Positions 1 through 11,866 of a DNA stretch of 64,000 nucleotides are shown here, piece after piece. The position numbers were made by a program, and so were the translations under genes. The notes below the pieces were generated by a model. It was not told the DNA's origin. It worked only from the letters and a program-made list of their open reading frames with translations, and made no database searches. Location: positions 62,001-126,000 of the forward strand of contig JBDOQK010000037.1 of NCBI GenBank assembly GCA_040437565.1. The letters are read 5' to 3'. Positions within the stretch are counted from its first letter, which is position 1. Every line of letters starts with the position of its first letter. Source of the stretch: Albugo candida. Lineage: Eukaryota; Oomycota; Peronosporomycetes; Albuginales.

Positions 1-480
1 CAACTGCTTCAAGCTCACCACGCTTGCTCCGAATATTCTTCGCGGTCATTCTCTTCCGGAACCACCTTCGATAACAGCGGAATTGAATATGCGTTGGTGC
101 TACAACCCGTCGACAAAAATGTACACATAATCCGATGGATCATCTTAGCCATTTATTTATTGTGATGTGTTTTGATGATGGAACATGACAAACTCTCGTT
201 GCCGCACTTTCGTTTTGTTTGGAGTAACATGCGAATAGTCTGAATCTGAATGTCAATCATATAAGCTGAGTTTCTATGTGTACTGTACAGTTCTTTCTCT
301 TTGTGCTTTGTCGATCATCAAAGAATACCCATGGAATATCCAATGAACTAAAGCTAGCGTATGTTCGACTCGAGCAGGGTAGTGATGAAAGAACTTGACG
401 TCATTCGAAAAAATACTAGTGCTATGCTCACACTCTAGAGTTGCTGAATGGAAATGACACGTTAAAGCGATACAAATTCT
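1..480. other. Left-edge stretch, no supported gene
   Basis: The plus strand is open in frame 1 from the window edge to a TGA at about 163-165, so this could be the last 54 codons of a gene lying to the left. The translated piece shows no motif I recognise. The rest up to about 480 holds only short frames with no family resemblance. Confidence 0.2.
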
Positions 481-2060
481 CAAAGTTTGGTAGAAGTTGG
501 TTGTTATCGTCTTTGTTCCCGTACGGCCGAATTCATCCGCTTGAGGTAACGAGAATTAAAGCTGTTCCACCGGCTGTGGATAAGGCGGTCAGAGAGCGTA
601 ACTAATGCTAATGGTAAAGTTGCGGTCGAACGGATCGAAATCGAGAATTCGGGCTATCGACGATTGTCCATGAAAAGTTATCTCGAATGATGGCGAGAGA
701 ATCAGTTGAGCTGCACCATTGCCAATTACAGTGCTGGGCTATATGATTGATGGAACCGGTTCTCTCAACATTACCTGACGATGTGTTCCAATGGCCGACT
801 TTGATACAGACCAAGGAAAGTCAGCAGTTTTCACCACCAAACTCTCATGTTATGAAGAGGAGAATGGCTATCGAAGGAAAAGCGTGACAAATAGCGCTAG
901 GTGGCGAACAAAGTAGAGTCAGGACCGACCTCTGCGATCTCCAATAGCTATATAATCGATTAGTAGTACTGAACGAGCCGTCTTCGAGCGGGTTGATTGA
1001 TAGCGTCTCATTCGGAGCGACGGATTTGTGCATCCGATTGTGCGTAATAGCCCATTTCAGCAATGGGAGACATCACGGTATTGAATCCACTTTTCTTATG
1101 TTGGAGAAAACATTGTGGTGGACCGTATGAAGAAAGATGTAAATGCTTTCATGATAGAGTGCTTCCATTGCTCGATCAGTGAACAAAACCATGTGCCGAG
1201 ACCGCTTGGAGAAGCTCTCCATGCGACCAAACCCAATGAGATTATACATTTCGGCTATATGTGTATGGAGAGAAGTGCTCAATGTAAAGAATAATTTTTG
1301 TCGTCAAGGACGATGCTACAAAGTACGTTTGATTATTGCCAACAAAGCAAGTAGACTCAATCAAAGTGATTTCCAAGTTTTGGTGTATGTCATACATGCT
1401 TTTCAGACCAAGGTACCCGATTCATAAATGAGCTTTTCTGTGAAATGCAGCGAGTACTGGGATCAATCTATCACTTCACCACGCCGAGGTGTCCGGTCTA
1501 ATGAAATTGTTCAAATAGCCGACAGAAAAGCTCTTAAAGTATAAGAGTACTGCAGACCTAATGGAAATGCAACGAAACGGGTGGGACAACATTATTACTA
1601 TGAAACATTCAATTATAAAGCAGCACCACCCCATCACTTGACGATGAAAACCCAGTTAAGGCTATGACTAGATTGCCAATGCCTTTGATAGAATATTCGT
1701 GAATTCTACGAGTCTAGCACCGGCGACAGCTCTCCAGTGGATATGGATTTTGAGAAAAACGCAGGAATTTGTATGCGCTACAAAAGCGAGTGTCGATACC
1801 TTCGAACGAAGGAAGAGAGAGAATGGACATGGAAACACTAGAATGTTATGGATTTTGTGTTATACGCCGACATGTGGCGGAAACCCATCAAAAATTCAAG
1901 ATTAAATGAAACAGTCCAGCCCAAGTAGCCGAACAATCTCCGACTGGATTTCGAGATCCAAAATCTGGTCACACAAGAAATACGTGAAGTACATTCGTCC
2001 CGTTTGAAGTTTCAAGCTGACGGCGTCTAATGCTCACGACAATGAGAGTCATGTGATTGA
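480..2060 (+). mobile_element. Fossil Ty3/gypsy LTR retrotransposon, pol 3' part
   Basis: Pieces read on the plus strand resemble, in order, the RNase H-to-integrase linker (about 480-960), the integrase HHCC zinc finger and start of the core (about 1030-1430), the later core (about 1440-1900) and the region after the core (about 1900-2060). The zinc finger pattern and the stretch PRPLGEALHATKPNE are typical of this family. The element is broken many times over and is an old relic. I could not recognise long terminal repeats, gag or reverse transcriptase in the window. The family call is from motif memory. Confidence 0.65.
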
Positions 2061-2939
2061 GCGAGTCAAAGCTCATGAGAGATGCACTCGCGCTTGTTCG
2101 TCAGTACTGCAAATCGAAGAAAGAATGATGTAGTCGATCTAATTGAAGACCGAGTCCTGTCCTCGAACGCCATACCATGTTGTTGATGTTCGCGCATGTG
2201 TTTTGTAGAAAGCCGTATTTGTCGGAATGGATGATTTTGAGTAGACGAAATCAACATTCGCATTTCTGTGTCCGCGGGAATATAAGCCCATTGTTTCCCT
2301 AGTAAATCGCTGCCCATTCTTGGCGTCTAGGTTCCCCAATATAAAAGTAGCTGGCTTCTAAATCGCTGGATCATCCCCAAAAAGAGTGTCTAAAATTATT
2401 TGGAATCGTTCTGTCGACGTCCCATTTGTGATGCGTGACATGTGTTATTGAGTATGCTTGGCGACTATGTCGGGAGAGATAAATATCAGCCCATAGCGGG
2501 GTGTGGAAGAAGGAAAAATGATGAACCAACCGTCGTGTACCGACGAGATCGTCCGTCATTTTGAAGCGCATTCACGTCAAGAAGATGTCCTACTCGATCT
2601 TGCCCAACCTACCACCGAAAAGCCATGTCTTGTATTGCACGTAAACTTTTGATCTAAAGCTGTGATTGATAAGAAGAGAATCGTTTCTAACGTCGACTTT
2701 TGCACGCTATGACCATTCACATTTCTGTAGATCCATATATCTCCCGACGTGTTCCTGTGCTTTGTTTGAATCTTAAGGTTTTGAATTGGAAGAAAATTAG
2801 AATAGTCTCCTTTCATTGTGCGAATTAAATGGACGAGAAAGTGATGTTGCAATATCTACAATAAAAAGCACGTTATCTACTTGCAGTAGACCATCAGAAC
2901 GTCCGTGACTATAAGGGATAATGCCACCACATTCGGATG
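1053..2939. repeat. First copy of an exact 1887 bp duplication at an N gap
   Basis: Positions 1053-2939 reappear without visible change at 3040-4926, and the two copies are separated only by 100 N. The first copy ends exactly where the N run begins and the second begins exactly where it ends. That geometry is what an unmerged contig overlap produces; a true tandem duplication is less likely. Beyond about 2060 the sequence (2060-2939) contains no gene I recognise. Confidence 0.9.
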
Positions 2940-3039
2940 NNNNNNNNNNNNNNNNNNNNNNNNNNNNNNNNNNNNNNNNNNNNNNNNNNNNNNNNNNNNN
3001 NNNNNNNNNNNNNNNNNNNNNNNNNNNNNNNNNNNNNNN
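2940..3039. other. Assembly gap (100 N)
   Basis: A run of exactly 100 N flanked by an exact 1887 bp repeat, so the real distance is probably negative (an overlap). Confidence 0.95.
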
Positions 3040-4926
3040 CATTTCAGCAATGGGAGACATCACGGTATTGAATCCACTTTTCTTATGTTGGAGAAAACAT
3101 TGTGGTGGACCGTATGAAGAAAGATGTAAATGCTTTCATGATAGAGTGCTTCCATTGCTCGATCAGTGAACAAAACCATGTGCCGAGACCGCTTGGAGAA
3201 GCTCTCCATGCGACCAAACCCAATGAGATTATACATTTCGGCTATATGTGTATGGAGAGAAGTGCTCAATGTAAAGAATAATTTTTGTCGTCAAGGACGA
3301 TGCTACAAAGTACGTTTGATTATTGCCAACAAAGCAAGTAGACTCAATCAAAGTGATTTCCAAGTTTTGGTGTATGTCATACATGCTTTTCAGACCAAGG
3401 TACCCGATTCATAAATGAGCTTTTCTGTGAAATGCAGCGAGTACTGGGATCAATCTATCACTTCACCACGCCGAGGTGTCCGGTCTAATGAAATTGTTCA
3501 AATAGCCGACAGAAAAGCTCTTAAAGTATAAGAGTACTGCAGACCTAATGGAAATGCAACGAAACGGGTGGGACAACATTATTACTATGAAACATTCAAT
3601 TATAAAGCAGCACCACCCCATCACTTGACGATGAAAACCCAGTTAAGGCTATGACTAGATTGCCAATGCCTTTGATAGAATATTCGTGAATTCTACGAGT
3701 CTAGCACCGGCGACAGCTCTCCAGTGGATATGGATTTTGAGAAAAACGCAGGAATTTGTATGCGCTACAAAAGCGAGTGTCGATACCTTCGAACGAAGGA
3801 AGAGAGAGAATGGACATGGAAACACTAGAATGTTATGGATTTTGTGTTATACGCCGACATGTGGCGGAAACCCATCAAAAATTCAAGATTAAATGAAACA
3901 GTCCAGCCCAAGTAGCCGAACAATCTCCGACTGGATTTCGAGATCCAAAATCTGGTCACACAAGAAATACGTGAAGTACATTCGTCCCGTTTGAAGTTTC
4001 AAGCTGACGGCGTCTAATGCTCACGACAATGAGAGTCATGTGATTGAGCGAGTCAAAGCTCATGAGAGATGCACTCGCGCTTGTTCGTCAGTACTGCAAA
4101 TCGAAGAAAGAATGATGTAGTCGATCTAATTGAAGACCGAGTCCTGTCCTCGAACGCCATACCATGTTGTTGATGTTCGCGCATGTGTTTTGTAGAAAGC
4201 CGTATTTGTCGGAATGGATGATTTTGAGTAGACGAAATCAACATTCGCATTTCTGTGTCCGCGGGAATATAAGCCCATTGTTTCCCTAGTAAATCGCTGC
4301 CCATTCTTGGCGTCTAGGTTCCCCAATATAAAAGTAGCTGGCTTCTAAATCGCTGGATCATCCCCAAAAAGAGTGTCTAAAATTATTTGGAATCGTTCTG
4401 TCGACGTCCCATTTGTGATGCGTGACATGTGTTATTGAGTATGCTTGGCGACTATGTCGGGAGAGATAAATATCAGCCCATAGCGGGGTGTGGAAGAAGG
4501 AAAAATGATGAACCAACCGTCGTGTACCGACGAGATCGTCCGTCATTTTGAAGCGCATTCACGTCAAGAAGATGTCCTACTCGATCTTGCCCAACCTACC
4601 ACCGAAAAGCCATGTCTTGTATTGCACGTAAACTTTTGATCTAAAGCTGTGATTGATAAGAAGAGAATCGTTTCTAACGTCGACTTTTGCACGCTATGAC
4701 CATTCACATTTCTGTAGATCCATATATCTCCCGACGTGTTCCTGTGCTTTGTTTGAATCTTAAGGTTTTGAATTGGAAGAAAATTAGAATAGTCTCCTTT
4801 CATTGTGCGAATTAAATGGACGAGAAAGTGATGTTGCAATATCTACAATAAAAAGCACGTTATCTACTTGCAGTAGACCATCAGAACGTCCGTGACTATA
4901 AGGGATAATGCCACCACATTCGGATG
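3040..4926. repeat. Second copy of the 1887 bp duplication, with fossil Ty3/gypsy integrase part
   Basis: This is the same sequence as 1053-2939. The integrase part of the fossil Ty3/gypsy element therefore appears again at about 3040-4050. It should be counted once if the duplication is an assembly artefact. Confidence 0.9.
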
Positions 4927-6541
4927 CGTTGTAACCATTCATGTTGTCGAAGGTGAATTTGAGGTATTTTGTTTGAACGGGTGAATGTTTCAATACAAAT
5001 CCTAATTGACAAGTAAGTAATGTGCTTTGCAAATTTTGGCTTTGTTTGACGTGAAGTATGACCCCGTGTCAATTTAGATTTACAATAAAGCATGAATTAC
5101 CAAAAAGGGTCATCTCGTGACAGCACAGAATTTACATCGTATTATTGCATCAGCTTTCTGGTGGACACATATCACTGTGAATGGATCCTTGAATCCTTAA
5201 GTCGTCATAACGTTATTCCAGACTTTGGACCCGACAGCTGACTATTTATTCCCATGTGCATCAAAGTCTTTGAAATCAGCCACAAGAATGTCAAGTATAT
5301 TGGATTACTGCCCGTACTTCTTCAATATGACAAGCTTGCTTTTCTAGCGTAAAAGCCAAAGAACGTTTGCTTTCAGTCCGAGTATTCCACAACAAAAGAG
5401 TTATTTCGCAAAAAAAACACTTCAGCATAAGTGCCAACGTCATGTTGTCCGCTGCTCGAAATATCTCAATCCATTGCTTCTTCACGTACAACTTGACAAT
5501 AGATCCTAGCAAGGGTCAAAATGAAACTTTCATCACAATAAAGCATGAATCTTTTATAGCGCGCTGTGGGTCGTAGTTGCGGTAGGCATAGCTAATGCTG
5601 CGTTTTCGGCAACACTCATCTCAAAACGTATTTTACTTACTTATTACTTATACAACACATGCTCCGAATGATCTAATCTTTTTTGCTCTGGAGTCATTCC
5701 TGATGGACGTAGTGTATGTATTGTGTCTACGTTTACGATACATATTCGCTACTTCCCGCATGAACTGAGAGACATGTGCATCGGGAGATGCAGAATTCTC
5801 TCAAAGCCATGCCAACATCGTCCAAAAGCTCAAGGGAATTTATGATAAATCGGATTGCGGTTCTCCACTTTTCGCATGAAAACCATATACATTCGTCGGT
5901 GCGATTATCTCACGATAGAAAGACACATGATTCTACGCGATAGCTTCGCTAATATCGGGACGATCAGGGCAGGCCTATGACCTCAAACATTGCTACATGT
6001 CTGTATAGCTATTCAATGTAAAATGCAGCTTATACGGTGGCGGTAGAACTCGACAAACGCTATCATTCACACTAAAGAGTCATTGTACAACAAAACTCTG
6101 ACCCTACTAAGATGAACGATGTATTTGCACGTAGGCTACTGCAATTGGTCGTATACTCCACAGCATTCGCCTCTACTACGTAAGCACGGTAATGTACACC
6201 CGAAACATACAAAGAGCTCTTTCCTTTTCTCATATTCCGAACGGAAAGTGACGCTATTCTACCGACACGCATTGTATCAGTGCAAATTTTCTATCACATC
6301 GACAACAAGTCGATTTTATCGCAGAAATCAGCCTATGCCACAGGAACCAGAGTGGCCAGCAAGACAGATCTGATCGAGCTGTTGATAGTTCTGATAGTCA
6401 ATAGCCGACGATCTATTAAGTAGTAGCATGGTCGGTATCTGATACGATAGAGATGTCTCAAATTCGCATATTTTTTCCAAAGTAAAAACCTTACTAAACA
6501 AATCGAAAGATTCGAACCACACATTCAAGTTTTTCTTCTTC
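4927..6541. other. Gene-free stretch
   Basis: About 1.6 kb before the aminopeptidase gene with no convincing coding region; the frames present are short and without motifs. A 16 bp direct repeat occurs at 5082-5097 and 5535-5550 and brackets 437 bp. Further decayed repeat sequence is possible but I could not assign it to a family. Confidence 0.5.
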
Positions 6542-9500
6542 ATGACTGACACTAAAGAACTCAAGCGATATCGCTTTACGCGCAAAGACTTCAAACCATT
6601 AGAGACCAAACCTCTCCATTTAGACTTGGTGTTTGACATCAGGCCTGAAAAAGTCTCGGTCGTATCTAGCACAACTTTTCAGCATCTTGGCGAGAACGCG
6701 TTACATGAATTGCGACTAAATTCGAAGGAATTAGAAATTGTTCAGGTCGAACGAATCACTGCCTTCAAATCCACTCAAAGCTGTAAAGACCTGGAAGAAC
6801 ACGTACTGTCATTCCAACTCCCTGTTTCGCTAAAGTATGAAGTGGATGCTGAGAATCATTTCTTGATCGTGAAGTTCGAGACACCAATTCAAAAAGAAGA
6901 GGAATTTGTGCTCAAATTCCACACAATTGCAACACCAAGCGAAAACATTTTGGAAGGATTGTATTACGATTATACTCCGACTGGAGCACCAAAAACAATC
7001 ATAACGCAATGCCAACAGCACGGTTTCCAACGTATAACGCCTTGTATCGATACGATGGATGCAAAAGCCTATTATACGACAACTATAATTGCTGATAAAA
7101 AGTATACAAATATGATTACAAATGGCGATCTTGCTCATGATTTTTATGATGTCAATAATGAGCCAGTGTACCAGTCTCCAGAAAGCGTACTGGGTGAAGT
7201 GGATGAGAAACGTCACGTTCTCAAATATCATAATCACAAAGTGAAAATGGCTCCATACTTGTTCTTTCTCGGAGTTGGGACGTATGAGACGTATCGAAGG
7301 GAATTGGAGTTCCCAGATGGAGATACTATTCTTCTGGAAATTTTGGCTTTTCCAGGATTTTTCAAACCAGACGATGCAAAACAGGCGGTGAAAATGCTGC
7401 ATGATTCCGTGCTATGGACGATGATTAGTCTCGGCCCAGAAGCGTGTCAGCATCACGAAGAGCGAAAACGGATATACGATCTAATTGAAGAGCGTGAAGG
7501 TCTAAAGGCGAAGAAAAGTAAGCTCTGCCTCGGACCGTGCGAAAAAAAAGACGTCACGGCACTAAGCGATAAAAATGCCGACCGTTTGAAAGACATTCGT
7601 TCAGAACTCAANNNNNNNNNNNNNNNNNNNNNNNNNNNNNNNNNNNNNNNNNNNNNNNNNNNNNNNNNNNNNNNNNNNNNNNNNNNNNNNNNNNNNNNNN
7701 NNNNNNNNNNNATTTTTCAAACCAGACGATGCAAAACAGGCGGTGAAAATGCTGCATGATTCCGTGCTATGGACGATGATTAGTCTCGGCCCAGAAGCGT
7801 GTCAGCATCACGAAGAGCGAAAACGGATATACGATCTAATTGAAGAGCGTGAAGGTCTAAAGGCGAAGAAAAGTAAGCTCTGCCTCGGACCGTGCGAAAA
7901 AAAAGACGTCACGGCACTAAGCGATAAAAATGCCGACCGTTTGAAAGACATTCGTTCAGAACTCAAGACTTTGATCAAAGTATGGAATAAAACTGGCTAC
8001 AAATACACTGGAGCTGTGTATCGAGAAATTGCCATGGAAAACTCATATTACGGGGGAATGGAGAATGTGGGCAACACCACAATCGTTAGCTCGTGTCTGT
8101 GTCCAAGCGAGCGCATGGATGACGGATCGTATATGTATATGGAGCGCGTTAAAGTCCATGAATATTATCATAACATTAATGGCAGTCAAGTCACAGGTCA
8201 ATCTCCGTTCGAAATTTGGCTGAATGAAGCTGTTACTGTTCACATGGAACGTAAACGCTGCGCTGCAATTTTTGGCTCTGATTACTCCCGTCTAAATGAT
8301 GTTCTTTACATGTTTGCACCTCTTGGTCCGCTTGCGCAAGACAAGTCGGCAACTTCGCTTTCGATCGAACCGGAAGGATTCAATCAAACGCAAGAGCTGG
8401 TATCCGCCGTGACATACTCAAAAGCTCCCGAGTTTGTTCGTATGGTGGAACTCATTATCGGAGAGGATCAATTCCACAAGGCATTGGACGTGTACCACAC
8501 GAGGTATAGCTTTGGCAATGCCACAACGTTGGATTGGATCAATTGCATGGAGGAAGTATCACACTGTGACCTCAAAGAATTGGCTCGGACGTGGCTCAAA
8601 CGACCGGGTCATCCACATGTGTCGTACTCCTCGACCTACGATCCAATTACTTGCGAATACAAAGTGTGGATGAAGCAATCTGGATTTGTAAATATGCCAT
8701 CAGACAATGCTGGACCATGGGTGATACCCGTTGATTACGCTCTTATCAAAGATGGAAAGGTCATAAAAGAGGGGCTCATCACCTTTCATGAGGAAGAATT
8801 CTCGTTCAGTATCAAAGACGTGAAAGAAAAGCCCGACTTCTTTTCATTTGGTCGAGGTTGGTCGTTCTTTGGCACTTCCAAGTCAGAAGATAATGCGATC
8901 GAGGTACTTGTGAAGCAAACAAAATCAGATCCTGACTCGGTGAACAGATATCAGGCGTACCGAATGGTGGCTGATCTGGAGAAAGCCAAGATCATCAATG
9001 GATTCCTGAAAGGAGATTTGGATGTCACCATCTCTTCCGATTTTGTTGATCTGCACGCTTCGATTCTCTTTTCTGAGCACATCACACCGGCCGCGCGAGC
9101 GCTAACACTATCAGAGAAAAACACCGTGCCTACCAAAGATGAGTTGAGTCATCACTACATAGAGATCCGCAAGGCCACAAGAGCATTGCTTCAAGCTGTA
9201 TGGGTGAAATATGCTCCTGAAATTGAGAAAATGTACACCAAGCTTTGCGAAAGCGCTCATCCGGGACCTCATTATGATCAATTTCAAGAACGCGCTTTGA
9301 AACAGCACTTGCTGTCACTGATGGTCGCTGGAGGCGAAAAATCATTCTTACCAAACACACGTGCTGTCAATCCTACGACGAACCCAACGGATTTGGCCAA
9401 AGTTCTGCTGGAGACTTCGACATTTGCATCCGACAAAGCGACAGGCTTCAGTGTCATTATGAATGATGAACAGTATCCAGAGCGGTCACAAATACAGGAA

Positions 9501-9920
9501 CGGGTGTTTGAAGAATGGCGTCAGACGCCAGATACGCTCACCAAGTATATCGGTGTCATAAGCTGCCTGCAAACGTCCGACGTTGGTAAGCAAATTAGAA
9601 AGCTGATTGCTCATCCAAGCTTCAACATGGCACAATCGAGTCACAGTCGAACGCTGGCAAGAGGATTGTCCCTCATCCGTCAATTCTCATTAGCCACTGA
9701 CGAAGGGCTTCAACTTTTATCCGAATGCTTCACCAAAATCGGTAAAGTGAATCAAATGTCTGCATATCCAATTTTGCAATCTTTTGATCATTTGGATCGA
9801 TTTGACCAAGAAACACGATCAAAAATGCTTCGAGTATTGCAAGAAATGCAGGATTCGATCGATCCGAAGAAGGAAGAATCGCTATACAATCGCCTTAATA
9901 TCATCCTTAAGAAGGCGTAA
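6542..9920 (+). CDS. M1-family zinc aminopeptidase (PepN-like)
   Basis: A cytosolic-type M1 metallopeptidase that removes N-terminal residues from peptides. The N-terminal beta domain (residues about 1-200) is followed by the catalytic domain. After one copy of the duplicated flank is removed, the frame runs unbroken for about 1007 codons. Visible motifs are GGMEN, the family GxMEN exopeptidase motif, and the zinc site HEYYH followed 18 residues later by the third ligand in WLNEAVTVH. This spacing is standard for M1. No signal peptide is visible at the ATG chosen, and no intron is needed. A 100 N gap lies inside, flanked by a 255 bp repeat (7357-7611 equals 7712-7966). The C-terminal helical region is long, as in PepN and puromycin-sensitive types; which subfamily applies is not certain. 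Confidence 0.9.
7357..7966. repeat. 100 N gap (7612-7711) with exact 255 bp flank repeat
   Basis: 7357-7611 and 7712-7966 are identical and abut the N run. Deleting one copy plus the N run restores the aminopeptidase frame, which indicates an unmerged contig overlap. Confidence 0.95.
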
Positions 9921-10081
9921 TCAGAATTCTGTAGGAAGTAGTCCAGTTTTCTCAGCTTAAAAATAAAGCGGCATCTAAAGGATTTGGCATTTCGGTCACT
10001 GGTACCCAGCGTCATCGAAAGAATCGTTTTACGGCCAATATACCATGCCGCTCTCTGAAGTAGCCCACAGCTATACACTAC
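9921..10081. other. Convergent intergenic spacer
   Basis: A spacer of about 160 bp between the stop codons of the plus-strand aminopeptidase and the minus-strand small gene. It must hold both 3' ends. An AATAAA lies near 9962 on the plus strand. Confidence 0.5.
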
Positions 10082-10662
10082 CTACCATGACACTTGATTC
10101 GAGTGTGTCGTGAACGCCACAAAATGAGGATCTTCGAGCAGGTGAGTGTCCAGCCGACGGAATTTATGCGGAGCTGTTCCGTCCAATTTTGCTCGAGCGA
10201 AGGAATGACGTAAAATCCGAATGTCAAAAGGTAGATATCTGACGTACGAGCTGATTAGAATTGGAAGGAATGCATCGAATGCGTACACTAGTTTAAGTGA
10301 TGGAACACTGATGAAGTCATATTCATCGATACGCTCAATCGGATTCAGGTCCAAGCGGCTACAAAGCTGAGGATGAGGCTAGCGAATCAATGAATGATGC
10401 TGAATACATACATGACTTTGAGTTGAGTCAAAGCTGCTTTACGACGGGAAAATGTGTTGTTGGAGTATCGCAGTGTTCCTTGCAGCATTTCTGGAAAGAT
10501 TTTTGTGAGCTGATTGCCCATAAGGTACCTTCAGAAGCACAATGAGAGAAATTGTACAGCCGTATGCGAAGATAGCTCATACAAATGTGTTGTTTCCATA
10601 GGAATGTTGTCTGGAATCGTCTTTATTGCAACGTAATTGCTCAGTAGCGTCTCGCGGTTCAT
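10082..10662 (-). CDS. Hypothetical protein, about 160 aa, three exons
   Basis: Not recognised. A clean three-exon model joins in frame: 10662-10558, 10509-10417 and 10366-10082, with GT-AG introns of 48 and 50 nt, giving 160 residues. The central part holds a hydrophobic stretch (FDAFLPILISSYVRYL), which might be a membrane segment or a buried helix, inside an otherwise mixed, basic protein. It converges with the aminopeptidase gene and diverges from the peptidyl-tRNA hydrolase gene, so the 10663-10858 interval probably serves as a shared promoter. The splice fit supports a real gene; no function is proposed. Confidence 0.5.
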
Positions 10663-10858
10663 ACATAAAGATGACGTACTGATAGCCCCTTAAAATCGCA
10701 ATATACGGATACACGCGCGCTTCCTATGCATTTACATACATCTGGACATGTATAGACAACCTCCACATGCCCTAGAACAGCAGCTAAAAGCGATACGATT
10801 GACGCAAAGGTCATCCAAAAGAGCGCTTTATTGTATCGAGTTATATCGATATTTATCA

Positions 10859-11823
10859 ATGCTCACATGGTGCCGCTTTCGGTCAGCCTTTTCTTGCAAA
10901 ATACAGCGGAATACTGCGACACGGTTCCAATCGTTTAGTAGCTCTATCGATCAGCTTCCTTCAAATGAGCTGAAAGAACCGCGAAAATTGCTCGTCGGTC
11001 TCGGAAATCCGACCGATAAATATGCCGATACTCGGCACAACATTGGAAAGCGGGCTCTTGCTCACTTTTTGGGGTCACATGTCTCCGCTTCTATGGTGAG
11101 AGACAATTGCTGAAATTAACGGCTTTGGATTTTGCTTATTTTGCGGTATCCGAATAGAATAAAAGCATGCAGATGATTCACGATTTTTCGGTACATGGTG
11201 ACTTCGCTCAAGCCGCAATTGGCTACCCTGTAGAGGAATCGGCATGTCACGATCTGGTCGATCTCATTTCAAAGCGATCACGAGCCAAAACAGCTTCAAT
11301 TGGCGTACCACACCCGACTGTACGATTGACTCTGCTGGCTCCAACAACGTTTATGAATGCTTCTGGAAAAAGTGTTGGAAGATTTTTCAGCCAACATCGT
11401 TGGCGATTAAAACGAAACCCATTATCACTCAACTTCCAGGATGAGCTCCTTGTGATAAGCGATGAAGTCTCACTGCCTTATGGCACTATCCGATTCAAAT
11501 CGCGGGGGTCTTCGGGTGGCCAAAATGGAGTCAAAGATATAATAAAATGCATTGGAACAGATCGATTTGCAAGACTTAAAATTGGAGTTGGTGCTCCTCA
11601 TTGGTTCACAAATGGAAACACTGGTCCTCCATCTCAATTTCCGCTTGATAAGTATGTTCTTTCCCGATTCAATTCGAATGAACAAGATCGACTTTGTGAT
11701 TTGCTAAAGTACATTGAGGAAGTGCTGAGAGTCTATGTTCATCGAGGTCTCCAACAAGCCACTACAGTAGCAAATGGAATGGATCTTGGAGCTTATTTGA
11801 AAAAGTTTGGAGGTAAAAGGTAA
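10859..11823 (+). CDS. Peptidyl-tRNA hydrolase, probably mitochondrial
   Basis: Releases peptides from peptidyl-tRNA that has dropped off the ribosome. Two exons, 10859-11095 and 11158-11823, flank a 62 nt GT-AG intron and give about 300 residues. Family motifs are LVGLGNP, TRHNIG with the catalytic His, TFMNASG, the DEVSLP loop with Asp, and GGQNGVKDI. The last is usually GGHNG, so a conserved His is replaced by Gln. The first 30 or so residues are rich in Arg, Ser and Phe without acidic residues, as in mitochondrial presequences, and this decided the start. An in-frame ATG at 10748 would add 37 residues. The long loop before DEVSLP is an insertion relative to bacterial enzymes. Confidence 0.85.
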
Positions 11824-11866
11824 CTTTTGATTTGGACCAAGTAGCCGTAAAGGCTCCCTTTTACAA

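Noticed and set aside
6328-6672. Minus-strand 114-codon frame overlapping the aminopeptidase start
   Set aside because: No family resemblance, and it overlaps the 5' end of a real gene.
6830-7402. A 190-codon minus-strand frame opposite the aminopeptidase
   Set aside because: It is antisense to a well-supported coding region with clear M1 motifs and has no motif of its own.
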